The notes under the pieces: model-generated
The model's input: the letters and a program-made list of their open reading frames with translations, nothing else
Told to the model about the DNA's origin: nothing
The model's database searches: none
Source of the DNA: an uncultured Rhodoferax sp.
GTDB lineage: Bacteria > Pseudomonadota > Gammaproteobacteria > Burkholderiales > Burkholderiaceae_C
Direction: 5' to 3'
Length of the DNA: 5,775 nt
NCBI GenBank assembly: GCA_936943465.1
Contig: CAKZJN010000484.1
Coordinates: 1-5,775 of the forward strand
Position numbers and translations under genes: made by a program
Part shown: in pieces, positions 1 through 5,008 of the stretch
Layout of the letters: each line of letters starts with the position of its first letter
Numbering within the stretch: the stretch's first letter is position 1

Positions 1-419
1 AGGATATTGTGGGCGGCCGACGACGGGGCCTCGGACTTGCGACGCAGGATGGCGCGTACGCGGGCCAGCAACTCGCGTGGCTCGAACGGCTTGGGCAGGT
101 AATCATCAGCGCCCATTTCGAGCCCGATGATGCGGTCCATCGGGTCGCCCTTGGCGGTCAGCATCAGGATCGGAATGTTCGCCAGGCCCGTGCCGAGCGC
201 GCGGATGCGGCGGCACACTTCCAGCCCGTCGATGTCGGGCAGCATCAGATCCAGAATCACCAAGTCCGGTGGATGGTTGTCGTTGGTTTGGCTGAGACGC
301 GCCAAGCCGGAAAGACCGTCCGGTGCCTTGCTGACCGTAAAGCTGTTCTGTTCCAGGTACTCACCCACCATGGCAGCCAGGCGGGCGTCGTCTTCGATCA
401 TTAGCAGGTGTTGGCTCAT
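1..419 (-). CDS. OmpR/PhoB-type two-component response regulator, receiver domain (3' part outside window)
   Basis: The visible 139 residues form a complete receiver (REC) domain. The acidic pocket is E9-D10-D11. The phospho-acceptor is D57 in the segment LVILDLMLPDIDG, the switch threonine is T88 in LMLTAKG, the aromatic switch residue is Y107 in GADDYLPKPF, and the conserved lysine is K110. The domain is followed by LLARVRAILRRK, the usual helix 5 and linker of OmpR/PhoB regulators, so a winged-helix DNA-binding domain is expected beyond position 1. The start is the ATG at 419-417 (MSQHLLMIEDD), which fits the family's N-terminus exactly; no strong Shine-Dalgarno is visible. A partner histidine kinase would probably lie further along the same strand outside the window, but this cannot be seen. 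The signal sensed and the targets are unknown. It could be annotated ompR-like, but the receiver domain alone does not fix that. Confidence 0.93.
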   Translation of the reverse strand, partial: MSQHLLMIEDDARLAAMVGEYLEQNSFTVSKAPDGLSGLARLSQTNDNHPPDLVILDLMLPDIDGLEVCRRIRALGTGLANIPILMLTAKGDPMDRIIGLEMGADDYLPKPFEPRELLARVRAILRRKSEAPSSAAHNI

Positions 420-474
420 GCTTTGCAGTCTAGCGCTGCAGCTTTACAAAGCGATGGGCCGCGCTTGAAGCGGG

Positions 475-490
475 CGTAAAGAATCGTAAA
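475..490 (-). promoter_or_regulatory. Tandem TTTACG direct repeat, possible OmpR-family operator
   Basis: On the minus strand, TTTACG occurs twice (490-485 and 480-475) with exactly 10 bp between repeat starts. It lies about 55-70 bp upstream of the response regulator start at 419. OmpR/PhoB-family regulators typically bind tandem direct repeats spaced 10-11 bp, so this could be an autoregulatory site. That is inference from spacing only. No convincing -35/-10 pair was found between here and the start codon. The same region also has the inverted repeats GCTTT-ac-AAAGC (441-452) and TGCAG-N7-CTGCA (424-440). Confidence 0.3.
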
Positions 491-498
491 CCGGGGGC

Positions 499-584
499 GT
501 TTTCGCCCGTTGGGGTGGCGGTGGCGGCCGATTTGTGCGTACCCCGCACCTGAGGCCGCTGCCGCCACCCCAATGGACGAAAAC
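499..584. repeat. 86-bp near-palindrome (long hairpin) directly after ampG
   Basis: Two 31-nt arms (499-529 and 554-584) are inverted copies matching at 27 of 31 positions. Read as plus-strand RNA, three of the four differences are G-U wobbles (509/574, 522/561, 523/560) and only C506/A577 is unpaired. Read as minus-strand RNA, three are A-C mismatches and one is G-U. The 24-nt loop contains a further hairpin, GTGCG (535-539) with CGCAC (545-549). The right arm ends one base beyond the ampG stop codon (587-585). It may end or stabilise the ampG transcript, but neither strand has a U tract after the stem, since the outer arms read GTTTTCG...CGAAAAC. It is therefore not a canonical intrinsic terminator. 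A dispersed REP/MITE-like element is an alternative. Confidence 0.75.
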
Positions 585-1925
585 TCAGGAGTGCGACCGG
601 TTGGCAATGCGGGACGCCAGCCAGACCAGCAACAGCACCGGGGCACCGATCAGGGCGGTGGAATTGAAGAAGCTGGCATAGCCAAACGCATCGACGTACA
701 CGCCGGAATAGCCGGCTACAAATTTTGGCAGCAACAGCATCATGGAACTGAACAGCGCGTACTGGGTGGCCGAGTAATTCACATTGGTGAGGGACGACAG
801 GTAGGCGATGAAGGCCGACGATGCAATGCCGCTGGCCAGGTTGTCGGCCGAGATGACGAAGATGAGTTTGCTGACATCGTGGCCCTGACCCGCCAGCCAC
901 GCGAACAGCAGGTTACTGGCGGCGCTCAGTACCGCGCCCAGCATCAGCACCCGCATCACGCCCATGCGCAGCGCCATGGCACCGCCCACAAATGCGCCGA
1001 CCAGCGTCATCACCACGCCATAGATTTTGGTGACGGCCGCGACCTCATCCTTGGTGTAGCCCATGTCCACATAAAACGGGTTGGCCATGATGCCCATCAC
1101 CACGTCGCTGATGCGGTAGGTGGCAATCAGCCCCAGGATCAGCGCGGCCTGCCAGCGGTAGCGGCGGATGAATTCGGCAAAGGGCTCGATCAGGGCACCG
1201 CGAATCCAGTCGGCGGCATTCTTGGCGGGCGGCAGCTCGCGACGGGCCGGCTCCTTGCTCAGCAACACGGTCAACACGCCGGGCAGCATGCTCAGCGCCA
1301 TCACCAGGTAGGCGGTTTGCCAGGCACCGTATTGGTAGTTGGCGGCATTGGCAACCTCGGAGCGCGCGGCGATCCACAGCGCACCCGCGCCCGACCAGAT
1401 CATGGCCAGCCGGTAGCCGGTCTGGTAGGTGGCGGACAGCGCGGCCTGGTGCTGCGTGTCGGCCGACTCGATGCGGAAGGCATCCAGCGCAATGTCCTGT
1501 GTGGCCGAACCGAAGGCCACGGCAATGGCGCACCACACCATCGGTGCCAGTGCCAGTTTGGGGTCGGTAAAGGCCATGCTGACCAGCCCGCCCATGACCA
1601 GCGCCTGTGCCAGTAGCAACCAGCTCCGTCGCCGGCCCAGCAGCCGTGTCAGCACGGGAATCGGCATGCGGTCCACCAGCGGCGACCAGACCCATTTGAA
1701 TCCGTAGGCCAAACCCACCCAGCTCAGAAAACCAATGGTGCTGCGGTCCACTCCCGCCTCGCGCAACCAGAAACTCAAGGTACCAAACACCAGCAGCAGC
1801 GGCAGCCCGGCCGAAAAGCCCAGCGACAACATGCGCAGCGAGGCCGGCTCCAGATAGACCTTCAGGGTCTGCGCCCAGGTCGGCTTGTCGGCGGCAAGGG
1901 GGGTGTCGTGCGTTGGGTGGTTCAT
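585..1925 (-). CDS. ampG: AmpG family muropeptide MFS transporter
   Basis: This 446-residue polytopic inner-membrane protein matches the AmpG permease family. AmpG imports GlcNAc-anhydro-MurNAc peptides from the periplasm for cell-wall recycling, and in many Gram-negatives this influences AmpC beta-lactamase induction. Diagnostic segments are LGFSAGLPLLLVFGTL (35-50), FKWVWSPLVDR (76-86), GRRRSWLL (97-104), ATQDIALDAFRIE (141-153), TYRISD (269-274) and SATQYALFSS (385-394). A charged cytoplasmic loop at about 223-258 divides two bundles of about six membrane segments. The E. coli protein is somewhat longer, with extra C-terminal segments. I chose the ATG at 1925-1923 (MNHPTHD) because it leaves a short hydrophilic N-terminus before the conserved core. 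Longer in-frame starts would run across the neighbouring promoter and into the antisense of the M48 gene. No Shine-Dalgarno is visible. The stop codon abuts the 499-584 hairpin. Confidence 0.92.
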   Translation of the reverse strand: MNHPTHDTPLAADKPTWAQTLKVYLEPASLRMLSLGFSAGLPLLLVFGTLSFWLREAGVDRSTIGFLSWVGLAYGFKWVWSPLVDRMPIPVLTRLLGRRRSWLLLAQALVMGGLVSMAFTDPKLALAPMVWCAIAVAFGSATQDIALDAFRIESADTQHQAALSATYQTGYRLAMIWSGAGALWIAARSEVANAANYQYGAWQTAYLVMALSMLPGVLTVLLSKEPARRELPPAKNAADWIRGALIEPFAEFIRRYRWQAALILGLIATYRISDVVMGIMANPFYVDMGYTKDEVAAVTKIYGVVMTLVGAFVGGAMALRMGVMRVLMLGAVLSAASNLLFAWLAGQGHDVSKLIFVISADNLASGIASSAFIAYLSSLTNVNYSATQYALFSSMMLLLPKFVAGYSGVYVDAFGYASFFNSTALIGAPVLLLVWLASRIANRSHS

Positions 1926-1984
1926 GCAGGAATAATACCGGCAGCCCCCTTGCGCATTGGCGACCTTGCCCCCACCCATTACCC
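1926..1984. promoter_or_regulatory. 59-bp divergent promoter region between ampG and the M48 protease
   Basis: All signals for two divergent genes must fit here or inside the genes. On the minus strand, TATTAT (1937-1932) resembles a sigma-70 -10 box. Initiation about 7 nt downstream would fall at or next to the ampG ATG (1925), which would give a leaderless or nearly leaderless mRNA. That agrees with the absence of a purine-rich Shine-Dalgarno before this ATG. I see no good -35 for it. On the plus strand, the bases before the M48 ATG (1985) are C-rich, with no Shine-Dalgarno and only weak promoter resemblance (TTGCGC at 1950-1955). Confidence 0.4.
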
Positions 1985-2839
1985 ATGAACTTATCTCTCT
2001 CGCGTTTTTCCGTGTCGGCTTTGTTGGCGCCTGCGCTGCTGGCGGGTGCAATGTTTGTGGCGCCCAGCGCCCAGGCCTTGCAGGGCGAGGGCATTGATGT
2101 CGGCAAAAACTCGTGGGCGACTCGCCTGGTGCCCGCAGAAACGGTCGAGCGCTCGGCACAGCAAAACTACCGGCAGATGCTGCAACAGGCCGAAAGCAAG
2201 AAGGCATTGGCCCCGGCCGATAACCCCCAACTCAAACGCCTGCGCGCCATTGCGCAGCGCATCATTCCCTTTGTTTTTCCGTGGAACGAACGGGCCCGCC
2301 AATGGCAGTGGGAAGTGAACCTGATTGGCTCCAACCAGATCAACGCGTTTTGCATGCCCGGCGGAAAGATCGCGTTTTACACCGGCATCCTGAAGCAGTT
2401 GCAACTGACCGATGACGAGGTGGCCATGGTTATGGGCCACGAGATTGCGCACGCCCTGCGCGAGCATGCGCGTGAGCGCATGGGCAAGAACGCGGCGACA
2501 GGCATCGGAGCCAATGTCATCACGCAGGTGCTCGGGCTTGGGCAAATCGGCCAGATGGCCACCAACTACGGGGCCCAGTTGCTGACATTGGAGTTCAGCC
2601 GTTCAGACGAATCCGAGGCGGATCTGGTTGGAATGGAACTCGCGGCACGCGCCGGGTTTGACCCGCGCGCCGGTGTCACGCTTTGGCAAAAAATGGGTGC
2701 CGCCAACAAAAACGCGCCACCGCAGTGGCTGTCGACGCACCCCTCAGGCAAGACCCGGATTGCCGACATTGAGGCCAATTTGCCCAAGGTAATCCCGCTT
2801 TACCAGCGCGCGTTGAGAAGCGCAGCGGCGAAGCCCTAG
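1985..2839 (+). CDS. Periplasmic M48 family zinc metalloprotease
   Basis: This 284-residue protein starts with a Sec signal peptide: a polar/basic start (MNLSLSR), a hydrophobic core to about residue 26, and a likely signal peptidase I site after AQA (29-31). There is no lipobox cysteine, so unlike E. coli LoiP it is probably soluble in the periplasm. The catalytic motif HEIAH is at 152-156 (zinc ligands H152 and H156, general base E153). The third ligand is probably E209 in SRSDESEADLVG, with D213 beside it, and LSTHPSGKTRI (249-259) is the usual C-terminal family motif. INAFCMPGGKIAFYTGIL (119-136) is the conserved M48 substrate-edge region. It lacks the TPR domain of BepA and the membrane helices of HtpX, so it belongs with the compact LoiP/YcaL-like group, thought to act in envelope protein quality control. 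The start was set at ATG 1985 because the signal peptide begins there; an upstream in-frame extension would have no such sense. Confidence 0.92.
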   Translation: MNLSLSRFSVSALLAPALLAGAMFVAPSAQALQGEGIDVGKNSWATRLVPAETVERSAQQNYRQMLQQAESKKALAPADNPQLKRLRAIAQRIIPFVFPWNERARQWQWEVNLIGSNQINAFCMPGGKIAFYTGILKQLQLTDDEVAMVMGHEIAHALREHARERMGKNAATGIGANVITQVLGLGQIGQMATNYGAQLLTLEFSRSDESEADLVGMELAARAGFDPRAGVTLWQKMGAANKNAPPQWLSTHPSGKTRIADIEANLPKVIPLYQRALRSAAAKP

Positions 2840-2856
2840 CCCCATCATCGGGTTAC

Positions 2857-2885
2857 AAAAAAAGCTGTCGTGCCGCCGGCGGCAC
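2857..2885. repeat. A7 tract and perfect 16-bp palindrome GTGCCGCCGGCGGCAC
   Basis: Positions 2870-2877 and 2878-2885 are exact inverted copies with no spacer, about 30 bp after the M48 stop. In RNA the stem could close around a CCGG tetraloop. Seven A residues lie before it (2857-2863). On the minus strand these read as T7 after a 6-nt gap, which is loosely terminator-like, yet no minus-strand gene ends here. On the plus strand no T tract follows. It may serve as a weak M48 terminator, a dimeric-protein operator or an mRNA 3' end stabiliser; the sequence does not decide. Confidence 0.5.
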
Positions 2886-2909
2886 TGGTAATCTCAACTG
2901 CTAGTCGAA

Positions 2910-2934
2910 CCGGGTAGTGCGCCCGGAGTTGGAG
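2910..2934 (+). promoter_or_regulatory. Leader hairpin and ribosome binding site of the DUF2591-like gene
   Basis: CCGGG (2910-2914) and CCCGG (2922-2926) form a perfect 5-bp stem around a 7-nt loop. The Shine-Dalgarno GGAG (2931-2934) follows 4 nt later and sits 8 nt before the ATG at 2943. This well-spaced site supports 2943 as the start over the in-frame ATG at 2955. The hairpin could modulate translation, but it is short and its effect is unknown. Confidence 0.5.
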
Positions 2935-2942
2935 ACAAGACG

Positions 2943-3302
2943 ATGCATGCAAAGATGATTGACGGCAGTTTGCTGGATTTTTGGGTGGCCAAGGCCGCTG
3001 GCCTGAAGTTGCGCGAACAGGCGCCCGCCGAAGGCGAACGGCACGACCCGGAAAGTGGCCTTTGGCATCCGGAAAACTTTCACCCCTCGCGCGACTGGAC
3101 GCATGGCGGCCCGTTGCTGGCGGGCGAATGGTTCGCGGTGGAAGATATTCTGGCCGAATGGTTTAGCCCCGATTGGAGCTATGTTCCGGCGTTCCGGGAG
3201 GACCCGCTCAAGTGGTTTATGCGGGCCTATGTGTCACTGCAGTACGGCGATATGCTGGAAGAGCGCGATGACATTGAAGAGGGCGACGCAGCGGCCTCTT
3301 GA
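2943..3302 (+). CDS. Small DUF2591 (phage NinX-like) domain protein
   Basis: This 119-residue soluble protein has no signal peptide or membrane segment. Its pattern resembles the DUF2591/NinX family: an N-terminal LLDFWVAKAAGL (10-21), a central FHPSRDWTHGGPLL (46-59) and a C-terminal DPLKWFMRAYVSLQYGD (87-103), in that order. Family members I recall show LDxWVAxAEG, PSTDWxxGGP and PLxAAMRxxVxSxxGD at these places; this is from memory, without a search. The family is known from phages and bacterial chromosomes and has no established biochemical role that I can state. The C-terminus is strongly acidic (EERDDIEEGD). No other phage gene is visible nearby, so this looks like a resident copy rather than part of a prophage. 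It lies 103 bp after the M48 gene on the same strand and could be co-transcribed or have its own promoter. It converges on the cyclase gene 44 bp away. Confidence 0.8.
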   Translation: MHAKMIDGSLLDFWVAKAAGLKLREQAPAEGERHDPESGLWHPENFHPSRDWTHGGPLLAGEWFAVEDILAEWFSPDWSYVPAFREDPLKWFMRAYVSLQYGDMLEERDDIEEGDAAAS

Positions 3303-3328
3303 TCGCAAAAGCCTGAAACACGGGGTGA

Positions 3329-3342
3329 TGCCCGCTTGGGCA
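3329..3342. terminator. Weak hairpin between convergent genes
   Basis: TGCCC (3329-3333), a GCTT loop and GGGCA (3338-3342) form a perfect but short stem inside the 44-bp gap between two convergent genes. A bidirectional terminator would be expected here, but no T tract follows on either strand, so the assignment rests mainly on position. Confidence 0.25.
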
Positions 3343-3346
3343 GAAC

Positions 3347-4372
3347 TCAGAAAAAGTCGACGTCCCCGCTCTGCGGCGCTTCGCGCACCGCCAGACCTTC
3401 GGACACCATGTCCTCAAAAAACGTCAGGCGGTTGCGGCCGTTTTGCTTGCTGTAATACAGCGCCTTGTCGGCGTAGTCGAGCAGCGTTCCGGCAAAGGTG
3501 TTGCGCACCATTTCGGTGGCGCCAATGCTGATCGTGACATGGCCCACCTGCGGGATATCTTGCACCTCGACCGAACGGCGCAGCCGCTCCAGCAAGCCGG
3601 TGGCCTCGGCGCGACCCTGGCAGCGAATCATCAGCACAAACTCTTCGCCGCCAAAGCGGAACACCAGGTCGTCATTGCGCAGCGCGCTGCGCAACAGGTG
3701 CGCCATCAGGATCAGCACCTCGTCGCCATACAGGTGGCCAAAACGGTCGTTGACCGACTTGAAATGGTCAATGTCGATCATCGCCAGCCAGTAGGTGGTG
3801 GCGGGGCTTGATTTGCGTTTTTCGACAGCAACCGGGGTGCTGTCGTCGTCAAAAGGTTGTAGTTCGTAAACCCGGCTGAAGCATTCGTCAAAGGTCTTGC
3901 GGTTGGCCAGGCCGGTGAGCGAATCGGTCTGCGACTCCTGCAATAACTGGCAGAAGTTGCGGTAAATCTGCAGCATGCCCTCCATCATGTTGGCATTCAT
4001 GGGGTTCATGCCATCGGGGGTGTTGATCACCAGGTACGTGATGGTGGCGCGCGACTGCAGCAGGGTCATGACGCTCAACAGCCCGCCTGGCACGCTGATT
4101 TGGGCGCTGCCGCCTTCCGGCTTTTCTTCCCGCTTGAACAGCTCCTGGAGTTCGGGGTGCACGACAAATTGTTCGCGGATGACCCGGCACTGGCCATCTT
4201 CAAATTCAATCTGGGAGCGGACTTCGCCACGATTCGAGACTTTGTAGAGAGCCAGCTCGGTCGGGTGAATGAAGTCGTTCAAAGTCTTGAGCAGACTGAC
4301 TTCGAGCAATTCGAGGTCACGAATTCCGGTCAGGCTGACCAGTTGATCAAGTAGATGCGTTGTCGTTGGCAT
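3347..4372 (-). CDS. Soluble diguanylate cyclase (GGDEF domain, GGEEF active site)
   Basis: This 341-residue protein has no membrane segment. Residues 1 to about 140 form an alpha/beta sensory region that may be GAF-like, and ending in a helix (about 128-147) that leads into the GGDEF domain. The domain begins at DSLTGLANR (150-158), carries the metal- and substrate-binding IDIDHFKSVND (199-209) and has an intact GGEEF signature (241-245). RNDD (232-235) lies exactly five residues before it, the position of the RxxD inhibitory site. It should therefore make c-di-GMP from two GTP in the cytosol, with product inhibition. A low-complexity insert (about 172-191) lies between the first helix and the DxDxF strand, and an acidic tail follows residue 320. 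The ATG at 4372-4370 (MPTTTHLL) was chosen because the longer reading frame, up to 4930, runs through the divergent promoter region and antisense to the next gene. The effector input is unknown. Confidence 0.93.
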   Translation of the reverse strand: MPTTTHLLDQLVSLTGIRDLELLEVSLLKTLNDFIHPTELALYKVSNRGEVRSQIEFEDGQCRVIREQFVVHPELQELFKREEKPEGGSAQISVPGGLLSVMTLLQSRATITYLVINTPDGMNPMNANMMEGMLQIYRNFCQLLQESQTDSLTGLANRKTFDECFSRVYELQPFDDDSTPVAVEKRKSSPATTYWLAMIDIDHFKSVNDRFGHLYGDEVLILMAHLLRSALRNDDLVFRFGGEEFVLMIRCQGRAEATGLLERLRRSVEVQDIPQVGHVTISIGATEMVRNTFAGTLLDYADKALYYSKQNGRNRLTFFEDMVSEGLAVREAPQSGDVDFF

Positions 4373-4373
4373 A

Positions 4374-4430
4374 GCGAATCGCCACTCTACCGCAAGACAA
4401 GGCGGCTGTAACGCAGAATTCGCAAGTGGC
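4374..4430 (-). promoter_or_regulatory. Cyclase upstream region with crossing complementary blocks
   Basis: Read on the minus strand, GCCACT (4430-4425) and GCGAAT (4423-4418) are followed about 30 nt later by their reverse complements in the same order, AGTGGC (4386-4381) and ATTCGC (4379-4374). Each pair is separated by one base. The last block sits one base before the cyclase ATG and covers the weak GAGTGG ribosome binding region. Such A-B-A'-B' order cannot form one simple hairpin; it permits either of two competing stems or a pseudoknot. Whether it is transcribed is unknown. No c-di-GMP riboswitch consensus was recognised. Confidence 0.35.
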
Positions 4431-4461
4431 CCCCGGGCGGACGGTTGAGGTGCGTCAAACC

Positions 4462-4502
4462 TTGGCCGGAATCCGCCTAAACTAGTGGCCAAACCAATGG
4501 AG
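4462..4502 (+). promoter_or_regulatory. Inverted repeat and ribosome binding site before the 164-residue gene
   Basis: TTGGCC (4462-4467) and GGCCAA (4487-4492) are inverted copies 19 nt apart and could be an operator or stem. The spacer contains TAAACT (4478-4483), a weak -10-like hexamer without a properly spaced -35. GGAG (4499-4502) is the likely Shine-Dalgarno, 11 nt before the ATG at 4514, a slightly long spacing. Confidence 0.3.
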
Positions 4503-4513
4503 ACTTTTGTTCT

Positions 4514-5008
4514 ATGACCGCCAAAACCATGAAACACAGCGCCAGCATCTGGGACGGAGAAGTGGGCAAGTCCCGCTGTATCGACGTGGTGCACTGGGAA
4601 GGCGACATCACGCCCGAGCAACTTGCCAACGTGGCCACGCAGATTTCGACCGAGTGGCAAATGGTCGATTTGCAACTGGACCCGGCGCATCCGTTGCACG
4701 GCAATGCCTACCACCTGCGCAAGATGGACGATGACGAATACGAAGAGGCCGAATACCTGAAACGCAAAGCTGCGTTCGAGGCCCGCTATGCCGGCAAGCG
4801 CGTCTGGGTGCACGGCTACCACTACGAAGACGATGAGGCCGCCGGCACCAGCGAGCCGTTCTTCTATGACACCATGTTCAGCACGCTGTTCATCACCCTG
4901 GCCGATATCGAAGCGTTGTGCGACAAGCACTACGGCGAAGGGGTCTGGGACGAGTACAGCTTGTACCTGGACGACAAATTGCCCACGCCCCTGCCCATCG
5001 ATTTCTAA
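4514..5008 (+). CDS. Acidic protein of unknown function (164 residues)
   Basis: I do not recognise this family. The protein is soluble-looking, with no signal peptide or membrane span. It is rich in acidic and aromatic residues: DDDEYEEAEYLKRKAAFEARY (about 72-92) is a charged helix, then comes a WVHGYHYEDDEA strand/turn (98-109), and EPFFYDTMFSTLFITLADIEALCDKHYG (114-141) is a hydrophobic then helical segment. The two cysteines (22 and 136) are far apart. Coding character is supported by a full reading frame with a plausible ribosome binding site, by the amphipathic pattern of the translation, and by the fit between its neighbours: it is divergent from the cyclase and stops exactly at the end of the chemoreceptor gene. 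The ATG at 4514 is preferred for the GGAG at 4499-4502; ATG 4529 (MKHSAS) is the alternative. Its neighbours hint at, but do not prove, a link to c-di-GMP or chemotaxis. Confidence 0.8.
   Translation: MTAKTMKHSASIWDGEVGKSRCIDVVHWEGDITPEQLANVATQISTEWQMVDLQLDPAHPLHGNAYHLRKMDDDEYEEAEYLKRKAAFEARYAGKRVWVHGYHYEDDEAAGTSEPFFYDTMFSTLFITLADIEALCDKHYGEGVWDEYSLYLDDKLPTPLPIDF

Noticed and set aside
499..584. Canonical Rho-independent terminator for ampG
   Set aside because: The stem is strong, but no T tract follows on either strand; it was recorded as a palindrome of uncertain role instead.
510..1616. Long open frame of 368 codons on the plus strand
   Set aside because: It lies antisense to ampG. Its translation is rich in His/Gln/Gly/Arg with no domain pattern, and it starts inside the palindrome; it is a shadow of the GC-rich codon bias.
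1913..1984. Longer start of the M48 protease
   Set aside because: The added residues precede the signal peptide and are translated from the ampG start and promoter region.
1045..2106. 353-codon minus-strand open frame
   Set aside because: It is another frame of ampG with a compositionally biased translation and no motif.
1926..2207. Upstream extension of ampG to 540 residues
   Set aside because: The extra N-terminus is antisense to the M48 signal peptide and crosses the promoter region; AmpG proteins begin close to the first membrane segment.
4373..4513. c-di-GMP riboswitch upstream of the cyclase
   Set aside because: None of the conserved core of the c-di-GMP-I or -II aptamers that I know was seen; only short complementary blocks are present.
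4373..4930. Upstream extension of the cyclase to 527 residues
   Set aside because: The added part runs through the intergenic region and antisense to the 164-residue gene, with no recognisable domain.
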